Assembly: GCA_938014855.1 (NCBI GenBank)
Contig: CALLQM010000110.1
Coordinates: 1 to 7,003, forward strand
Direction of reading: 5' to 3'
Source of the DNA: an uncultured Clostridia bacterium
Lineage (GTDB): Bacteria; Bacillota; Clostridia; Oscillospirales; Ruminococcaceae
DNA: 7,003 nt
Shown here: positions 6,439 through 7,003 of the stretch, in pieces
How the letters are laid out: the number at the start of each line of letters is the position of its first letter
Numbering within the stretch: the stretch's first letter is position 1
Notes under the pieces: generated by a model
The model's database searches: none
What the model was told of the DNA's origin: nothing
What the model saw: the letters and a program-made list of their open reading frames with translations, nothing else
Program-made: the position numbers and the translations under genes

Positions 6439-6479
6439 AAAAAGACCGGGTATCCGTTCGATACGGATCCCCGGTTTTT
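6439..6479. terminator. Bidirectional rho-independent terminator between convergent genes
   Basis: ACCGGG-T-ATCCGT (6445-6457) pairs with ACGGAT-C-CCCGGT (6463-6475) with one T/C mismatch and a TCGAT loop. Five A (6439-6443) precede it and five T (6475-6479) end it, so it can act on both strands. It ends the phage-like unit from the left and the chemotaxis receptor gene, whose stop is at 6482-6484, from the right. Confidence 0.88.
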
Positions 6480-6481
6480 AA

Positions 6482-7003
6482 TTATTCGTATTTCCCGGTC
6501 TCAAAAGATACGGAAGTTTGTTGTTTCATCGTTTCCTGTGAAAGTTGTGATGCTTGATTTTTCAGCTTATACTTACCGACCATTTCACGAAGCATCTGTG
6601 CCTGTCCGGCAAGTTCTTCGCTGGATGCGGCGGATTCTTCTGAAGTTGCAGAATTGGTCTGAACCACGCTGGCTATCTGATCGACACCCAAATTCACTTG
6701 ATAAATTCCATCGCTTTGTGTTTGGGCAGCTTCCGAAATTTCACTGACAAGCCGGCTGACTTGCTCGGTTTTATCCACAACGCCGCGCAGAGCCTGTTCG
6801 GTCTCCTGTGCAATCTTTCCGCCTTTATTGACAGCCTGTGCAGCAGTTTCAATCAGATTGGTTGTACTTCTTGCCGCTTCCGCACTTTTGGTAGCCAAAC
6901 TTCTCACTTCATCCGCTACCACCGCAAATCCTTTGCCTGCCGCGCCTGCCCGTGCAGCCTCAACCGCCGCATGCAGTGCAAGAATATTGGTTTGGAATGC
7001 GAT
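6482..7003 (-). CDS. Methyl-accepting chemotaxis protein, C-terminal signalling domain (truncated by window edge)
   Basis: Chemoreceptor cytoplasmic domain that controls CheA through CheW. The visible 173 residues, read from the right edge, begin IAFQTNILALHAAVEAARAG, the hallmark of the signalling hairpin tip, followed by GKGFAVVADEVRSLA. The frame is open to the window edge, so the sensory domain, membrane segments and start lie outside. The GTG at 6922 is an internal Val codon, not the start. A probable methylation helix is SATSEESAASSEELAG (visible residues 118-133), with the usual Glu pairs. The tail ends ETGKYE, with no NWETF-type CheR/CheB tether. Departures from the commonest tip sequence are His for Asn (LALHAA) and Ala for Glu (RAGAAGKGF); both leave the coiled-coil pattern intact. 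It is convergent with the phage-like genes and uses the bidirectional terminator next to its stop. Confidence 0.95.
   Translation of the reverse strand: MAFQTNILALHAAVEAARAGAAGKGFAVVADEVRSLATKSAEAARSTTNLIETAAQAVNKGGKIAQETEQALRGVVDKTEQVSRLVSEISEAAQTQSDGIYQVNLGVDQIASVVQTNSATSEESAASSEELAGQAQMLREMVGKYKLKNQASQLSQETMKQQTSVSFETGKYE

Noticed and set aside
6433..6747. Plus-strand open frame opposite the chemoreceptor gene
   Set aside because: It begins inside the terminator and overlaps a clear receptor coding region on the other strand.
1..7003. CRISPR array, tRNA or rRNA genes, insertion-sequence ends, integrase or attachment sites
   Set aside because: No spaced repeat array, tRNA cloverleaf, transposase frame or flanking direct repeats could be seen on either strand.

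Overview
The window looks like a chromosomal segment of a Firmicute, most plausibly a gut-type clostridium (Oscillospiraceae-like). This is inferred from strong AGGAGG-type ribosome sites, GTG and TTG starts, moderate GC content in the genes with AT-rich gaps, rho-independent terminators and the flavour of the proteins. No marker gene fixes the taxonomy.

Layout. (1) Positions 1-443, minus strand: start of an OmpR/PhoB-family response regulator gene, cut by the left edge. (2) Positions 444-626: a divergent promoter region holding a tandem ATGTTCA repeat with 11-bp periodicity, a good candidate binding site for that regulator. (3) Positions 627-5217, plus strand: a two-gene efflux operon, a membrane-anchored periplasmic-adaptor-type protein with an unusually long helical hairpin followed 13 nt later by a full-length RND transporter, closed by a strong terminator at 5246-5277. 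(4) Positions 5278-5599: an AT-rich leader region of about 320 nt with several short dyads, a good sigma-A-type promoter whose -10 lies inside a 9-bp inverted repeat, and a 30-codon open frame with its own Shine-Dalgarno. (5) Positions 5600-6396, plus strand: two small genes resembling bacteriophage virion (tail-fibre/decoration) proteins that share an N-terminal SYELF motif. (6) Positions 6445-6479: a bidirectional terminator. (7) Positions 6482-7003, minus strand: the C-terminal signalling half of a methyl-accepting chemotaxis protein, cut by the right edge.

How it fits together. The divergent regulator plus adaptor and RND pump form a familiar regulated efflux module; a sensor kinase would be expected beyond the left edge. 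No TolC-like outer-membrane channel gene is visible. The phage-like pair is a separate transcription unit insulated by terminators on both sides, with no integrase, capsid, portal or lysis gene in view. It is the least explained part of the window and the best candidate for something undescribed: a domesticated or orphan virion-protein cassette with its own, possibly repressible, promoter.
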